Source: Stieleria sedimenti
Lineage (GTDB): Bacteria > Planctomycetota > Planctomycetia > Pirellulales > Pirellulaceae
Assembly (NCBI RefSeq): GCF_025060895.1
Contig: NZ_JANZKV010000146.1
Span: 1-64,000 of the forward strand
Direction of reading: 5' to 3'
Length of the DNA stretch: 64,000 bases
Within the stretch, counting starts at the first letter, position 1, and every line of letters starts with the position of its first letter. A program made the position numbers and the translations under genes. Below the pieces are notes generated by a model, which was not told the origin of the DNA, searched no databases, and saw only the letters and a list, made by a program, of their open reading frames with translations. Positions 8,879 to 16,445 of the stretch are shown here, piece by piece.

Positions 8879-8974
8879 ATGGCAAGTGATGACCCACCTG
8901 CCTGGGACAAGATCGTCGAGTCGCACGCCGAGCGTGTGTATCGGATTTCCGAAAGTCACGAGTATCCGGTTTAG
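8879..8974 (+). pseudogene. 5' remnant of another ECF sigma factor gene
   Basis: A 31-codon frame starts with ATG after a good ribosome site (GAGGAAG, spacing about 4). It begins Met-Ala-Ser-Asp-Asp-Pro-Pro-Ala-Trp and continues with Ile-Val-Glu-Ser-His-Ala-Glu-Arg-Val-Tyr-Arg-Ile. That is the conserved start of region 2 in a common planctomycete sigma family, where Ala-Tyr-Arg-Ile-Leu-Gly should follow. Instead the frame ends after ten unrelated codons, eight bases before the next sigma gene starts. The rest of the gene seems deleted. The retained ribosome site could still act on a leader peptide. Confidence 0.45.
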
Positions 8975-8981
8975 CATCATC

Positions 8982-9743
8982 ATGAATCATCACAGTTCCG
9001 ATTCGCGAAGACCTGCCGGCAAGCGGCAATTCGCCACGACGCAGTGGAGCGTCGTGTTGTCCGCGGGCGAGTGCGTTGGTGAGGAATCGGGAGCCGCGGC
9101 GGCGGCGTTGGCGCAGCTTTGCGAAGACTACTGGTATCCGCTTTATACGTACATTCGCCGTCGCGGATACGGCGTCGCGGACGCGCAGGATCTGACGCAG
9201 GCGTTCTTTGTGCGGTTGCTGGAGAAAGAGTCGCTCCGCATCGCGGACCCGCAGCGCGGGCGGTTCCGGTCGTTTCTATTGGCGTCGCTGGACCACTTCT
9301 TGGCCAATGAATATGGCCGTACGCAGGCGAAAAAGCGAGGCGGCGGCCGACAGCGCATCTCGCTCGATCTTGCCGCGGGCGAGTCACGGTTGGATCTGAC
9401 GCCGGTTGATCACCTGACGCCCGAGCGGGCGTTCGAGAAGAATTGGGCGTTAACCCTGTTGGAGGTTGTGGTTTGCCGTCTGCAGGGGGAGTTCGAAGCG
9501 GGCGGCAAGCGTCGGCAGTTTGAACTGCTGCGCGACTCCTTGACCGGCGACCGCGAGCGACTGGACTACAAAACGATCGCTGCCGAATTGCACATCACTG
9601 CAGAGAGCGCCCGCCAGAATGCCCATCGACTGCGGAAACGCTACCGCGAACTGCTGCGAGAAGAAGTCGCTCGCACGGTCGCTGTTGAGGGCGATGTGGA
9701 CGAGGAACTAGCGAGCCTTCTGGCGGCTTTGGGAAATGGTTGA
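8982..9743 (+). CDS. ECF-type sigma factor, planctomycete family
   Basis: The 253-residue protein opens with Phe-Ala-Thr-Thr-Gln-Trp-Ser-Val-Val, the signature start of a planctomycete-specific sigma-70 family. Region 2 is visible as Leu-Cys-Glu-Asp-Tyr-Trp-Tyr-Pro-Leu-Tyr and Ala-Gln-Asp-Leu-Thr-Gln-Ala-Phe-Phe. Region 4 is an HTH around Thr-Ile-Ala-Ala-Glu-Leu-His-Ile-Thr, followed by Arg-Leu-Arg-Lys-Arg-Tyr-Arg-Glu-Leu-Leu. ATG 8982 is chosen because the family starts a few residues before this block; the frame extends upstream to 8835 but with unrelated sequence. The kinase gene follows after 94 bases, on the same strand, which suggests a sigma/kinase signalling pair. A run of eight T directly follows the stop. 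Confidence 0.88.
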   Translation: MNHHSSDSRRPAGKRQFATTQWSVVLSAGECVGEESGAAAAALAQLCEDYWYPLYTYIRRRGYGVADAQDLTQAFFVRLLEKESLRIADPQRGRFRSFLLASLDHFLANEYGRTQAKKRGGGRQRISLDLAAGESRLDLTPVDHLTPERAFEKNWALTLLEVVVCRLQGEFEAGGKRRQFELLRDSLTGDRERLDYKTIAAELHITAESARQNAHRLRKRYRELLREEVARTVAVEGDVDEELASLLAALGNG

Positions 9744-9837
9744 TTTTTTTTTGTCACATACGCGTCGGGCTGCTTTAGATAGGGATGGATGAGCCAAGAA
9801 TATCCCGAATCCCCGATCCATCTGTTGAATCCAAACG

Positions 9838-11493
9838 ATGCCTTCACTCCATCGCTGTCCTGAATGCGGCGCTGAAATCCCCGACCAGTCCCCGGCGGGC
9901 CAGTGCCCACGGTGTCTGCTCCAGGCCGGTTTCGCCAGCGAAGACGAGGTCGATCCGCAGTTGGAGACCAGGTCGTCCAGCGCGCCGACAGCCCGATTCG
10001 AACCGTTGACTGTCGAGCAAATTGCCCGGCTCTTTCCGCAACTGGAGATTCTGGAGTTGCTGGGACAGGGGGGAATGGGGGCGGTCTACAAGGCCCGCCA
10101 ACGGGACTTGGATCGTCTGATCGCCCTGAAGGTGCTGCCCCGCGAATTCGACCATGATCCCGACTTCGCCGAACGGTTTACCCGCGAGGCCCGTGCAATG
10201 GCCCTCGTGAGCCACCCGAATATCGTGGCCATTCACGACTTCGGCCAGCGCGATGGCCAGTTTTTCCTGGTGATGGAATACATCGACGGTGTGAACCTGA
10301 GGCAAGCGATGCAAGCGAGGCAGCTCTCGCCCGCAGAGGCACTCGCCATCGTGCCGCAGATTTGCGAGGCCCTCCAATACGCCCACGATCAAGGGATCAT
10401 TCACCGCGACATCAAACCGGAGAACATCCTTCTCGATGGTAACCGACTCGTCAAAATCGCAGACTTCGGACTTGCCAAGATTCGAACAACCGAAGAGGAC
10501 ACATCCCAAATCACCCGTACCCACCAAGTCATGGGAACTCCCAATTACATGGCGCCGGAGCAATGGAAGCAGACGACTTCGGTCGACCATCGTGCCGACA
10601 TCTACTCCTTGGGGGTTGTCTTCTACGAGCTGCTCACGGGAGAGCTTCCGATTGGCCGATTCCCTGTCCCGTCAGAAACCGTACAAGTGGATGTCAGGCT
10701 AGACAATGTGGTGCTCAAAGCCTTGGAGCAAGATCCACAGCGCCGGTATCAGCACGCGAGTCAAGTGAAGGAGGATATTACTGAGACCACATCCCGCGAA
10801 TTCCCTGCCGCCAAACAGACGCCATCTGCAGAGCCTCAAGCGCCAACCCACTTCGATCCCTTCAACCCTTACTGGGAAGGATATTTGTCGAGGGTCGCCC
10901 AAACCAAGTTTGCAGAAATTCGCGAAAAGGTCCGGATCGCCTACCGCAAACGCCAATTCGGTCTGCGCACCTTGCTGATCGCGGTCGCTTTATTGGCAAT
11001 CACACTCGCTATCGGCATGGCCGCCTATACGAACTTCACACCTCGTAAAGAGTTCGTCTGGGCTGTCCAAATTTCGATCGAAGCAGCCACGCCGCAATCG
11101 GATGTATCCGCAGCGAAGGAATTCGTCACAGGTCTCGACTCGACGACGTTGAGCGAGTGGCTGTTGGGCGATCCCCGTTTCTTGAAGATTCCGGCGGTCC
11201 AGGCCAAAGAAGACCCAAAACTCTGGCTTGTTGAGCACCTAACAGTTCGCGATGTTGAACGCGACGAATTTTTGAAGATGTTACTTCCCCAACTTAAAAA
11301 AAGACGCGGCAAACTCCTCAGCGAAGCCTTCTTCGTGGATGTGCGTTTTGTCGTTGATACGAAATGGATCTCGGAAAGAGACTTGACGGCAATCTTAGAC
11401 AGGTCCGTGCAAGCCATCCAGGCCGAGGCGGTCGACGCCGATCTGAAAGCCGTCGTTGCAGATCGCATGTATCTCACGGTTCAACCGCAATGA
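9838..11493 (+). CDS. Transmembrane Ser/Thr protein kinase with N-terminal zinc ribbon
   Basis: The 551-residue protein has a zinc-ribbon start (Cys-Pro-Glu-Cys at 7-10 and Cys-Pro-Arg-Cys at 23-26). A complete PknB-type kinase domain occupies about 70-320: Gly-Gln-Gly-Gly-Met-Gly loop at 76-81, Lys at 98, His-Arg-Asp at 189-191 and Asp-Phe-Gly at 209-211, so it should be active. A membrane helix spans about 377-396, and the C-terminal 150 residues are predicted outside the membrane and match no family I know. The kinase would act in the cytoplasm, probably sensing through the outer part. Placement behind the sigma gene 8982 suggests that the sigma factor, or a partner of it, is its target. 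ATG 9838 fits the conserved zinc-ribbon start. Confidence 0.9.
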   Translation: MPSLHRCPECGAEIPDQSPAGQCPRCLLQAGFASEDEVDPQLETRSSSAPTARFEPLTVEQIARLFPQLEILELLGQGGMGAVYKARQRDLDRLIALKVLPREFDHDPDFAERFTREARAMALVSHPNIVAIHDFGQRDGQFFLVMEYIDGVNLRQAMQARQLSPAEALAIVPQICEALQYAHDQGIIHRDIKPENILLDGNRLVKIADFGLAKIRTTEEDTSQITRTHQVMGTPNYMAPEQWKQTTSVDHRADIYSLGVVFYELLTGELPIGRFPVPSETVQVDVRLDNVVLKALEQDPQRRYQHASQVKEDITETTSREFPAAKQTPSAEPQAPTHFDPFNPYWEGYLSRVAQTKFAEIREKVRIAYRKRQFGLRTLLIAVALLAITLAIGMAAYTNFTPRKEFVWAVQISIEAATPQSDVSAAKEFVTGLDSTTLSEWLLGDPRFLKIPAVQAKEDPKLWLVEHLTVRDVERDEFLKMLLPQLKKRRGKLLSEAFFVDVRFVVDTKWISERDLTAILDRSVQAIQAEAVDADLKAVVADRMYLTVQPQ

Positions 11494-11508
11494 CTGGCCC
11501 GAACGCCG

Positions 11509-11673
11509 TTGAACTGGCTTGTCTTGGCATATATCGTCTTCTTCACGTGGCCGATACAGGAAGAACTAGAACTGCTAAGACGACAGGTTGCCGCAAGCGA
11601 TCGGAGCTACAATCAGAGGATCGCTGAACGTGAGGCGCGCGGCCTCGAGTGGAAAGATGACAATCGTCGGTAG
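11509..11673 (+). CDS. Small single-pass membrane peptide after the kinase
   Basis: Directly after the kinase TGA (11491-11493), and in the same frame, 59 codons stay open until TAG at 11671. They encode a hydrophobic helix (Leu-Asn-Trp-Leu-Val-Leu-Ala-Tyr-Ile-Val-Phe-Phe-Thr-Trp) and then a charged, coiled-coil-like tail rich in Glu, Arg and Gln. TTG 11509 is the most likely start and would be coupled to termination of the kinase. Alternatively the frame is reached by stop-codon readthrough. No ribosome site is obvious. Unrecognised; could also be an eroded C-terminus of the kinase. Confidence 0.4.
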   Translation: MNWLVLAYIVFFTWPIQEELELLRRQVAASDRSYNQRIAEREARGLEWKDDNRR

Positions 11674-11723
11674 TGCTTGAGACCTGCCTGCAAATCCTGG
11701 CAGTCATGCTATGTTGGGTTCCC

Positions 11724-12335
11724 ATGAATGAGACGTCGCTCAGTTTGCTTGATCACCTCCGACGTTCTCCCGAATCGGAGAGCTGGGATCGGCTCACCAA
11801 AATCTATGCGCCATTGATCCGAGTCTGGCTGCGGAAGTACGACGTCCAAGACAGCGACGCAGATGATTTGGTGCAGGAGGTGTTGCTGGCCGTCGCTACG
11901 GATCTCGACAAATTCGAACATGCTGGGCAGCCAGGCGCTTTTCGCGGGTGGCTGAAAGCGATCCTGGTCAACCGGCTGCGGAAGTTTTGGCGGTCTCGCG
12001 ATCGTCGTCCGCAAGCACGAGGCGACTCGGAACTCGACGCCCGATTGGCACAACTGGATGATCCGGCCAGCGAAATGAGCCAGATCTGGAATCGTGAGCA
12101 CGACCGGTATGTGCTGCGTCAGCTCCTCGCCCTCGCTGAGCCCCACTTCGAGCCCGTTACCTGGAAGGCGTTCTGTCGTGTGGCGTTGGAGGGCTTGAAA
12201 CCGAACGTTGTCGCCCAGGACATGGGAATATCCCTGAATGCGGTCTGCCTCGCTAAGTCCCGTGTTACTCGGAGGTTGCGGCAAGAATCCGAGGGACTGA
12301 TCGAGTCTTCTTCTGGATTTTTCGCGAAGAGCTGA
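11724..12335 (+). CDS. ECF-type sigma factor
   Basis: The 203-residue protein starts with Ser-Leu-Leu-Asp-His-Leu-Arg-Arg, a typical opening of planctomycete sigma factors. Region 2 (Asp-Ala-Asp-Asp-Leu-Val-Gln-Glu-Val-Leu-Leu) includes the acidic DDL.QEV core. Region 4 has an HTH near Ala-Gln-Asp-Met-Gly-Ile-Ser-Leu-Asn-Ala-Val, followed by Ala-Lys-Ser-Arg-Val. ATG 11724 is preferred over the GTG at 11673, which would add a stretch with no family match. The kinase gene 12455 follows on the same strand, so the pair is probably co-regulated. No anti-sigma factor gene lies between; the zinc-binding start of the kinase could take that role. Confidence 0.88.
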   Translation: MNETSLSLLDHLRRSPESESWDRLTKIYAPLIRVWLRKYDVQDSDADDLVQEVLLAVATDLDKFEHAGQPGAFRGWLKAILVNRLRKFWRSRDRRPQARGDSELDARLAQLDDPASEMSQIWNREHDRYVLRQLLALAEPHFEPVTWKAFCRVALEGLKPNVVAQDMGISLNAVCLAKSRVTRRLRQESEGLIESSSGFFAKS

Positions 12336-12454
12336 CAAGAAATCGTATGAACGGGTCTTGGTAGTTGGAAACGAGTCATTGGACCGCATCCGGTGACCAG
12401 AAACGCCTGCCAAATTGGTGCGAAATCAACAGATCTGTCTTGCAAGAGCTATCC

Positions 12455-14656
12455 ATGCCGAAACCTACCGCCCACCCGAGCCGAGAAGAACTGAGTGCCT
12501 ACAGCCTGGGGCAGTTGCCAGAAGAACGAGCGGTCGCCATCGATACTCACATCAGCCAGTGTGAGCCTTGCTGCGAGACCATCGTTGAATTGTCATCCGA
12601 GGATACGTTTGCAGGCCTGTTACAGGAAGCCGGGCGATTGCCCACGGATCTAACGCTTGATAGCGACTGCTTGACCGCCAAATCGTCCTTGACTTCGGAA
12701 CACATTCCTGCGCCTCTGGCCGAACATCCTCGCTACGAGATCGTCAGACTGATTGGCAAAGGCGGAATGGGAGATGTCTACGAGGCCAGGCACCGCATGA
12801 TGGAGCGGACGGTGGCGCTGAAAGTCATCAAGCAGGAACTGATGCGCAAACCGGAAGCGGTGGATCGCTTTCATCGCGAAGTCAAGGCCGCCGCTCAATT
12901 GGCTCACCCCAACGTTGTCACGGCGTACGACGCCGAGCAGGCCGGCGACATTCACTTCATGGTGATGGAGTTTGTCGCCGGAGTTGACCTATCGCAGATG
13001 GTCAACGACCGAGGCGCTTTGCCGGTCGCCGACGCCTGTGCCTACATCTGCCAGGCTGCCATTGGGCTCCAACACGCACACGAACGCGGCATGGTGCATC
13101 GCGACATCAAGCCCCACAACCTGATGGTCACGTCGGACGGCACGGTCAAGATTCTCGACTTTGGTCTCGCTTCGCTCGCGCCCAAAGCGGTTGCAGACGC
13201 CGACACGGTTGAAGCACGCGGCGACCTGACGGCGGCGGGCGCAATCATGGGTACTCCGGACTTCATTTCCCCCGAACAAGCCAACGACGCTCGTAAAGCC
13301 GACATTCGTAGCGACATTTACAGTCTGGGAGCGACGCTGTACTTCCTGCTCGCGGGCCGCCCGCCATTCGCGGAAGGCAGTGTGACGCAGAAGTTGAAGA
13401 GCCATGCGCAGGCCGAACCCAAACCGCTGAAATCCCTCCGCGACGACGTTCCACCCGAACTTGTCGCCATCGTTGCCAAGATGACCGCGAAAGCTCCAGA
13501 AGCGCGGTTTCAAACCCCGGCGGCGGTCGCAGAAGCCCTGGAATCGCTTTCCCAAAACCTGCAGTCACCCCCTAAGAAGCCTGCTCGTCGTCACGTCCCA
13601 TCTTGGAAGTCACACATTCGTCCCCGAAAGGTCGTCGCCACTTTGATGCTCGTGCTCGGGGTCATCGCGGCAGTTGTGGCCTACAAGTTTTACTTCTCCG
13701 CGACCGACGGATTCTCGATAGTTTCCGGAGGTGCTGGCAGTGGCGGCGACGGTTGGTACGTCTCTGCCGGCAGCACTTACCTGAAGCAGGATGAACCAGG
13801 CGTGCTTTTCGGCATGTGCGAAAATCCCGAGGGTGAGCGCAGTTTCTCCTATGTCGTGCTCTTTCGTCACGAAGTCGAGGAGCTGACTGGCGTATCGAGC
13901 GCAAGTAATACGGGCCTGCAGTTCGATGGTGAAACCGCATCCATCAGGGACGGCCTTACCATCGACGGAAAGGATATCGAGCTTGACCTCGAAATGCAGA
14001 TGGATAGGCACGACATCACATCAACCGAGCTGGTTATCAACGGTAAGCCGACCGATGCCTCCCAAGGCAGGCTATTTCTGGTTGACCTGACTTCCGACGG
14101 CGTGACCTGGAATCAGGTCAATGTAAAGTTCCCGCAAAATCTGCCCGCACCAGAAGAGGTGGTGGGCGACACGAAACTCGCTTCCAAAGTAGCGCGGCAG
14201 ATCACAGAACAAGTTGCGAATGACAATGACCAGGTCCGCAAGTTTCTCGCAGGGGTGACAGTAGAGACGTCCGACCTCGCACTCACTTCGGAGGACCTGC
14301 TGGTCGGCGAATGGGTCTGGATTGGTCCCCCGCCCGGTAGCGATAGGATTCGTCTAACATTGGCCCCCAATGGCACGTTTGATTTGGTTCAGTGGTCGAC
14401 CGGGCAAGAGATCCGGATGCAGGCAACTGGGACGTACGTTACTAATTTTTCCGTCAGTCCGGCCCAACTCGATCTTGACGCCACGATCACGACGCCTGCT
14501 CCAGATCGTGAGAAAACAGCGAAGCAGAAGTTCGAGTTGATTGTCGAACTGTTGGACGTAGACACACTACGTATGTCTAGCCTGGAATCCGAGTGGCGGC
14601 CCAAGACGTTCGATAAAGATTCATGGATCTGGCACCGGCAGGAAAACCGTACGTGA
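12455..14656 (+). CDS. Transmembrane Ser/Thr kinase with N-terminal anti-sigma-like zinc motif
   Basis: The 733-residue protein begins with a zf-HC2-like segment (His32, Cys36 and Cys39, the HxxxCxxC pattern of zinc anti-sigma factors). A full kinase domain covers about 94-360: Gly-Lys-Gly-Gly-Met-Gly at 101-106, Lys123, His-Arg-Asp at 215-217 and Asp-Phe-Gly at 235-237. A membrane helix lies at about 392-412. The outer C-terminal part ends in a stretch from about 620 (Leu-Val-Gly-Glu-Trp start, Asn-Gly-Thr-Phe-Asp) that resembles the small TIGR03067-type domain found in planctomycete proteins; this is tentative. Combining zinc anti-sigma motif and kinase suggests that it holds and then releases the sigma factor encoded at 11724 upon phosphorylation (inference). 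The next gene overlaps its end by 34 bases. Confidence 0.88.
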   Translation: MPKPTAHPSREELSAYSLGQLPEERAVAIDTHISQCEPCCETIVELSSEDTFAGLLQEAGRLPTDLTLDSDCLTAKSSLTSEHIPAPLAEHPRYEIVRLIGKGGMGDVYEARHRMMERTVALKVIKQELMRKPEAVDRFHREVKAAAQLAHPNVVTAYDAEQAGDIHFMVMEFVAGVDLSQMVNDRGALPVADACAYICQAAIGLQHAHERGMVHRDIKPHNLMVTSDGTVKILDFGLASLAPKAVADADTVEARGDLTAAGAIMGTPDFISPEQANDARKADIRSDIYSLGATLYFLLAGRPPFAEGSVTQKLKSHAQAEPKPLKSLRDDVPPELVAIVAKMTAKAPEARFQTPAAVAEALESLSQNLQSPPKKPARRHVPSWKSHIRPRKVVATLMLVLGVIAAVVAYKFYFSATDGFSIVSGGAGSGGDGWYVSAGSTYLKQDEPGVLFGMCENPEGERSFSYVVLFRHEVEELTGVSSASNTGLQFDGETASIRDGLTIDGKDIELDLEMQMDRHDITSTELVINGKPTDASQGRLFLVDLTSDGVTWNQVNVKFPQNLPAPEEVVGDTKLASKVARQITEQVANDNDQVRKFLAGVTVETSDLALTSEDLLVGEWVWIGPPPGSDRIRLTLAPNGTFDLVQWSTGQEIRMQATGTYVTNFSVSPAQLDLDATITTPAPDREKTAKQKFELIVELLDVDTLRMSSLESEWRPKTFDKDSWIWHRQENRT

Positions 14657-15039
14657 CATTTACGGAAGTAACGCACGCGTCTGGCAACGAAGTGCTCGTT
14701 GTGTGTGTGAACCTGTACCGCAATGCGGATGAAACCTGTCGCGTCGAAGTCACCAAAAAACAGCGGAAGAAACGTGCCGGTGAACCGGTCGCCGTTGGTA
14801 AACCGATCACCGAAGAGGTGGTTCGAAAGCTCGTCCGGAGGGTTGCCGAGGATTCCGACTTCAAGCAACTCCAGGGCGACTGGGATGCCACTGGAGAGAT
14901 CGAGCGGTTGGGCACACCCGACAAATCGCTGTTTGGCTCCCAGGTCCACGAGGTTTGGGTCAGCACGCGGAAGCAGCTCTTGATCCTCGACACCAACTCG
15001 ATGCTGCCATCTTCGGAGAACTTGCATCGAAAGACATGA
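14623..15039 (+). CDS. Conserved-looking small protein, unknown
   Basis: The frame encodes up to 138 residues and overlaps the kinase end by 34 bases. Its stop TGA overlaps the ATG of the next gene (ATGA at 15036), which argues for co-translation. The reading is mixed alpha/beta: two strands (Tyr-Val-Thr-Phe, Val-Leu-Val-Val-Cys-Val-Asn-Leu), a Lys/Arg-rich stretch, then an amphipathic helix. No signal peptide and no family I recognise. ATG 14623 is the first possible start; a GTG at 14653 is an alternative that would avoid most of the overlap. Confidence 0.5.
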   Translation: MDLAPAGKPYVTFTEVTHASGNEVLVVCVNLYRNADETCRVEVTKKQRKKRAGEPVAVGKPITEEVVRKLVRRVAEDSDFKQLQGDWDATGEIERLGTPDKSLFGSQVHEVWVSTRKQLLILDTNSMLPSSENLHRKT

Positions 15040-15279
15040 CGAACCCATACGAAGTTTCGCCAGCGGCAGGGTTGTCGGTCGAATCCGGGTTGGCGTGCCC
15101 GCGGTGCGGATGCGAACTAACCAACAACGCTGATGGTTTTTCCACTCGCCCTCACGGTTTACCTGGTCGGCGTTGGTTCGGAATCCGCTGCAATTCAAGC
15201 ACTTGGCGGACTGATAGTTTTTGGTGGTTTGGGCACTTCCTTCGTCGCCAAGATGCTGGCATGGTGGCACCACGCTTAA
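15036..15279 (+). pseudogene. Zinc-ribbon small membrane protein, frame-disrupted
   Basis: ATG 15036 opens Met-Thr-Asn-Pro-Tyr-Glu-Val and reaches a CPRCGCEL zinc knuckle, a start seen in many short planctomycete proteins. After about 32 codons the coding signal moves to the +1 frame. There Met-Val-Phe-Pro-Leu-Ala-Leu-Thr-Val-Tyr-Leu (from 15133) begins a pair of membrane helices and ends at TAA 15277-15279. The shift must fall between about 15118 and 15139. Together the two parts resemble one protein with a cytoplasmic zinc knuckle and two helices, with some sequence lost at the junction. Its end overlaps the convergent gene by four bases. Confidence 0.45.
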
Positions 15280-15884
15280 ACGGCATCGGTTCGCGATCGC
15301 GACCTGAAGATCAGACTTGCAACCGAGGCGCCCATCATTCCACCAACGATCGCCGCAAAGTAGTGCATCAAATCGATGAACGGACTGTTGGCGTCAACGA
15401 ACGAGTAACCTACCAGGACGGAGGCGACGAACCGTCCTCCATACCAACCCGGCAGCATGGCAATTAATGCGAACGGGATGATCGCGACGCGTTGAAGCGA
15501 AAACTCCTCAGCAGTCACGTCATTGTCCTCCGATGCAAGTCTCGCACGATGCAGACGCGAAGATGCGTGGATCCCACCGCCGATTGCCGCACCAAAATAT
15601 GCAATTCCAATCAAACCGGCGATCCGTCGCGAGTTATCATCCGCCAGACTTCCAGTCAGGTCTATCAATGCCAGGAGCGACGCAGAAGCCAGGACGGCAC
15701 CCACAGCGGCCCCAATCAAGCAGCGTGCTCCAGACTTCAACACGATCAGACACAGGATCACCATGGGAATTCCCAATTGGATCCAGCTCATCAGGTCGTG
15801 CCATTGGATGACGGCAAAGGCAGGAGCCATCGCTGCCGTCAGCGCGAGCAGACCAGTGAGCGTAAATTGCGGCTGCGGTTTCAA
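15276..15884 (-). CDS. Multi-pass membrane protein, unknown
   Basis: The frame codes for about 202 residues with at least five hydrophobic segments (for example Gly-Leu-Leu-Ala-Leu-Thr-Ala, Met-Val-Ile-Leu-Cys-Leu-Ile-Val-Leu, Ile-Gly-Ala-Ala-Val-Gly-Ala-Val-Leu). The start is TTG 15884, giving Leu(Met)-Lys-Pro-Gln-Pro-Gln-Phe-Thr-Leu-Thr-Gly-Leu-Leu, an opening typical of planctomycete membrane proteins. The open frame runs on to 16121, but that extension is Arg/Cys-rich and overlaps a better small gene in another frame. No domain recognised. A conserved Gly-Gly-Met-Met-Gly-Ala helix closes the protein. Confidence 0.6.
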   Translation of the reverse strand: MKPQPQFTLTGLLALTAAMAPAFAVIQWHDLMSWIQLGIPMVILCLIVLKSGARCLIGAAVGAVLASASLLALIDLTGSLADDNSRRIAGLIGIAYFGAAIGGGIHASSRLHRARLASEDNDVTAEEFSLQRVAIIPFALIAMLPGWYGGRFVASVLVGYSFVDANSPFIDLMHYFAAIVGGMMGASVASLIFRSRSRTDAV

Positions 15885-15940
15885 TGGTGTCTCGTTCTTT
15901 GTGTGAAACGTCTTCCTGATGGGCGGCACCGGGCTCGAAA

Positions 15941-16123
15941 TCAAAGCTGCCCGCCGCAGTTCGAGCTCTCTTCGATGACGTACGCACAGCCGACAGTCCA
16001 AGCCAACACCAACCCAGCATACCAGGGAACGGTTCCCTTCGCGAAATTGTGCAAACAGCCGTACGCGATCGCGAGAAGGATCGGAGCGACAGAGTGTTTC
16101 CATTTGCGATATCGCAACCACAT
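15941..16123 (-). CDS. Small two-helix membrane protein
   Basis: ATG 16123 gives 60 residues: a basic amphipathic start (Trp-Leu-Arg-Tyr-Arg-Lys-Trp-Lys-His-Ser), then two hydrophobic helices (Val-Ala-Pro-Ile-Leu-Leu-Ala-Ile-Ala-Tyr and Trp-Tyr-Ala-Gly-Leu-Val-Leu-Ala-Trp-Thr-Val) and a short polar tail. It is the first gene of a minus-strand pair with 15276-15884 (56 bases between). Four GTTAAG words crowd its upstream region. No family recognised. Confidence 0.5.
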   Translation of the reverse strand: MWLRYRKWKHSVAPILLAIAYGCLHNFAKGTVPWYAGLVLAWTVGCAYVIEESSNCGGQL

Positions 16124-16445
16124 CTTCTTAACTTTGTCTTAACGTTCTTAACCTTGCCTTAACCTTGCTCCGAGATGGAGCAAAGAAGCGGCGGGCTTTC
16201 CGGGTGGTGCGTTGAATTGTCCGAAGTAATCGGTAGCCTAGTTCGAGCATCCAGAACCGATTTCATTCATCCCGCCAAGCAGTTTCGTATTTTGGTGTCA
16301 GGCGATTGCGCGCCTCGCACCCTGCGAAAAACCCCCGAGGCAGAGAAGTAGTCGAGGCCGCCCCTGACGAGACTGAGACTCTTGCGAGCCGGGAGACGCT
16401 TGCGAACGAGGCTTCATTAACCCGATCGTTGAACGGAACACCTAC
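16124..16445. other. Divergent intergenic region
   Basis: No gene seen. The left end carries four TTAAC words (16128-16163). The rest must hold promoters for the minus-strand pair and for the secreted protein at 16446; no confident sigma-70 boxes were found. Confidence 0.45.
16128..16163 (-). promoter_or_regulatory. Four GTTAAG direct repeats upstream of a small membrane gene
   Basis: TTAAC (plus strand) occurs at 16128, 16139, 16148 and 16159, with steps of 11, 9 and 11 bases. Near-helical spacing of direct repeats is typical for tandem binding of OmpR/PhoB-type response regulators. The array ends five bases before ATG 16123, so a bound protein would block initiation. Chance repetition is possible. 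Confidence 0.35.

Noticed and set aside
15885-16121. N-terminal extension of the membrane protein at 15276-15884
   Set aside because: The extension is Arg/Cys-rich and lies in another frame over a better small membrane gene.
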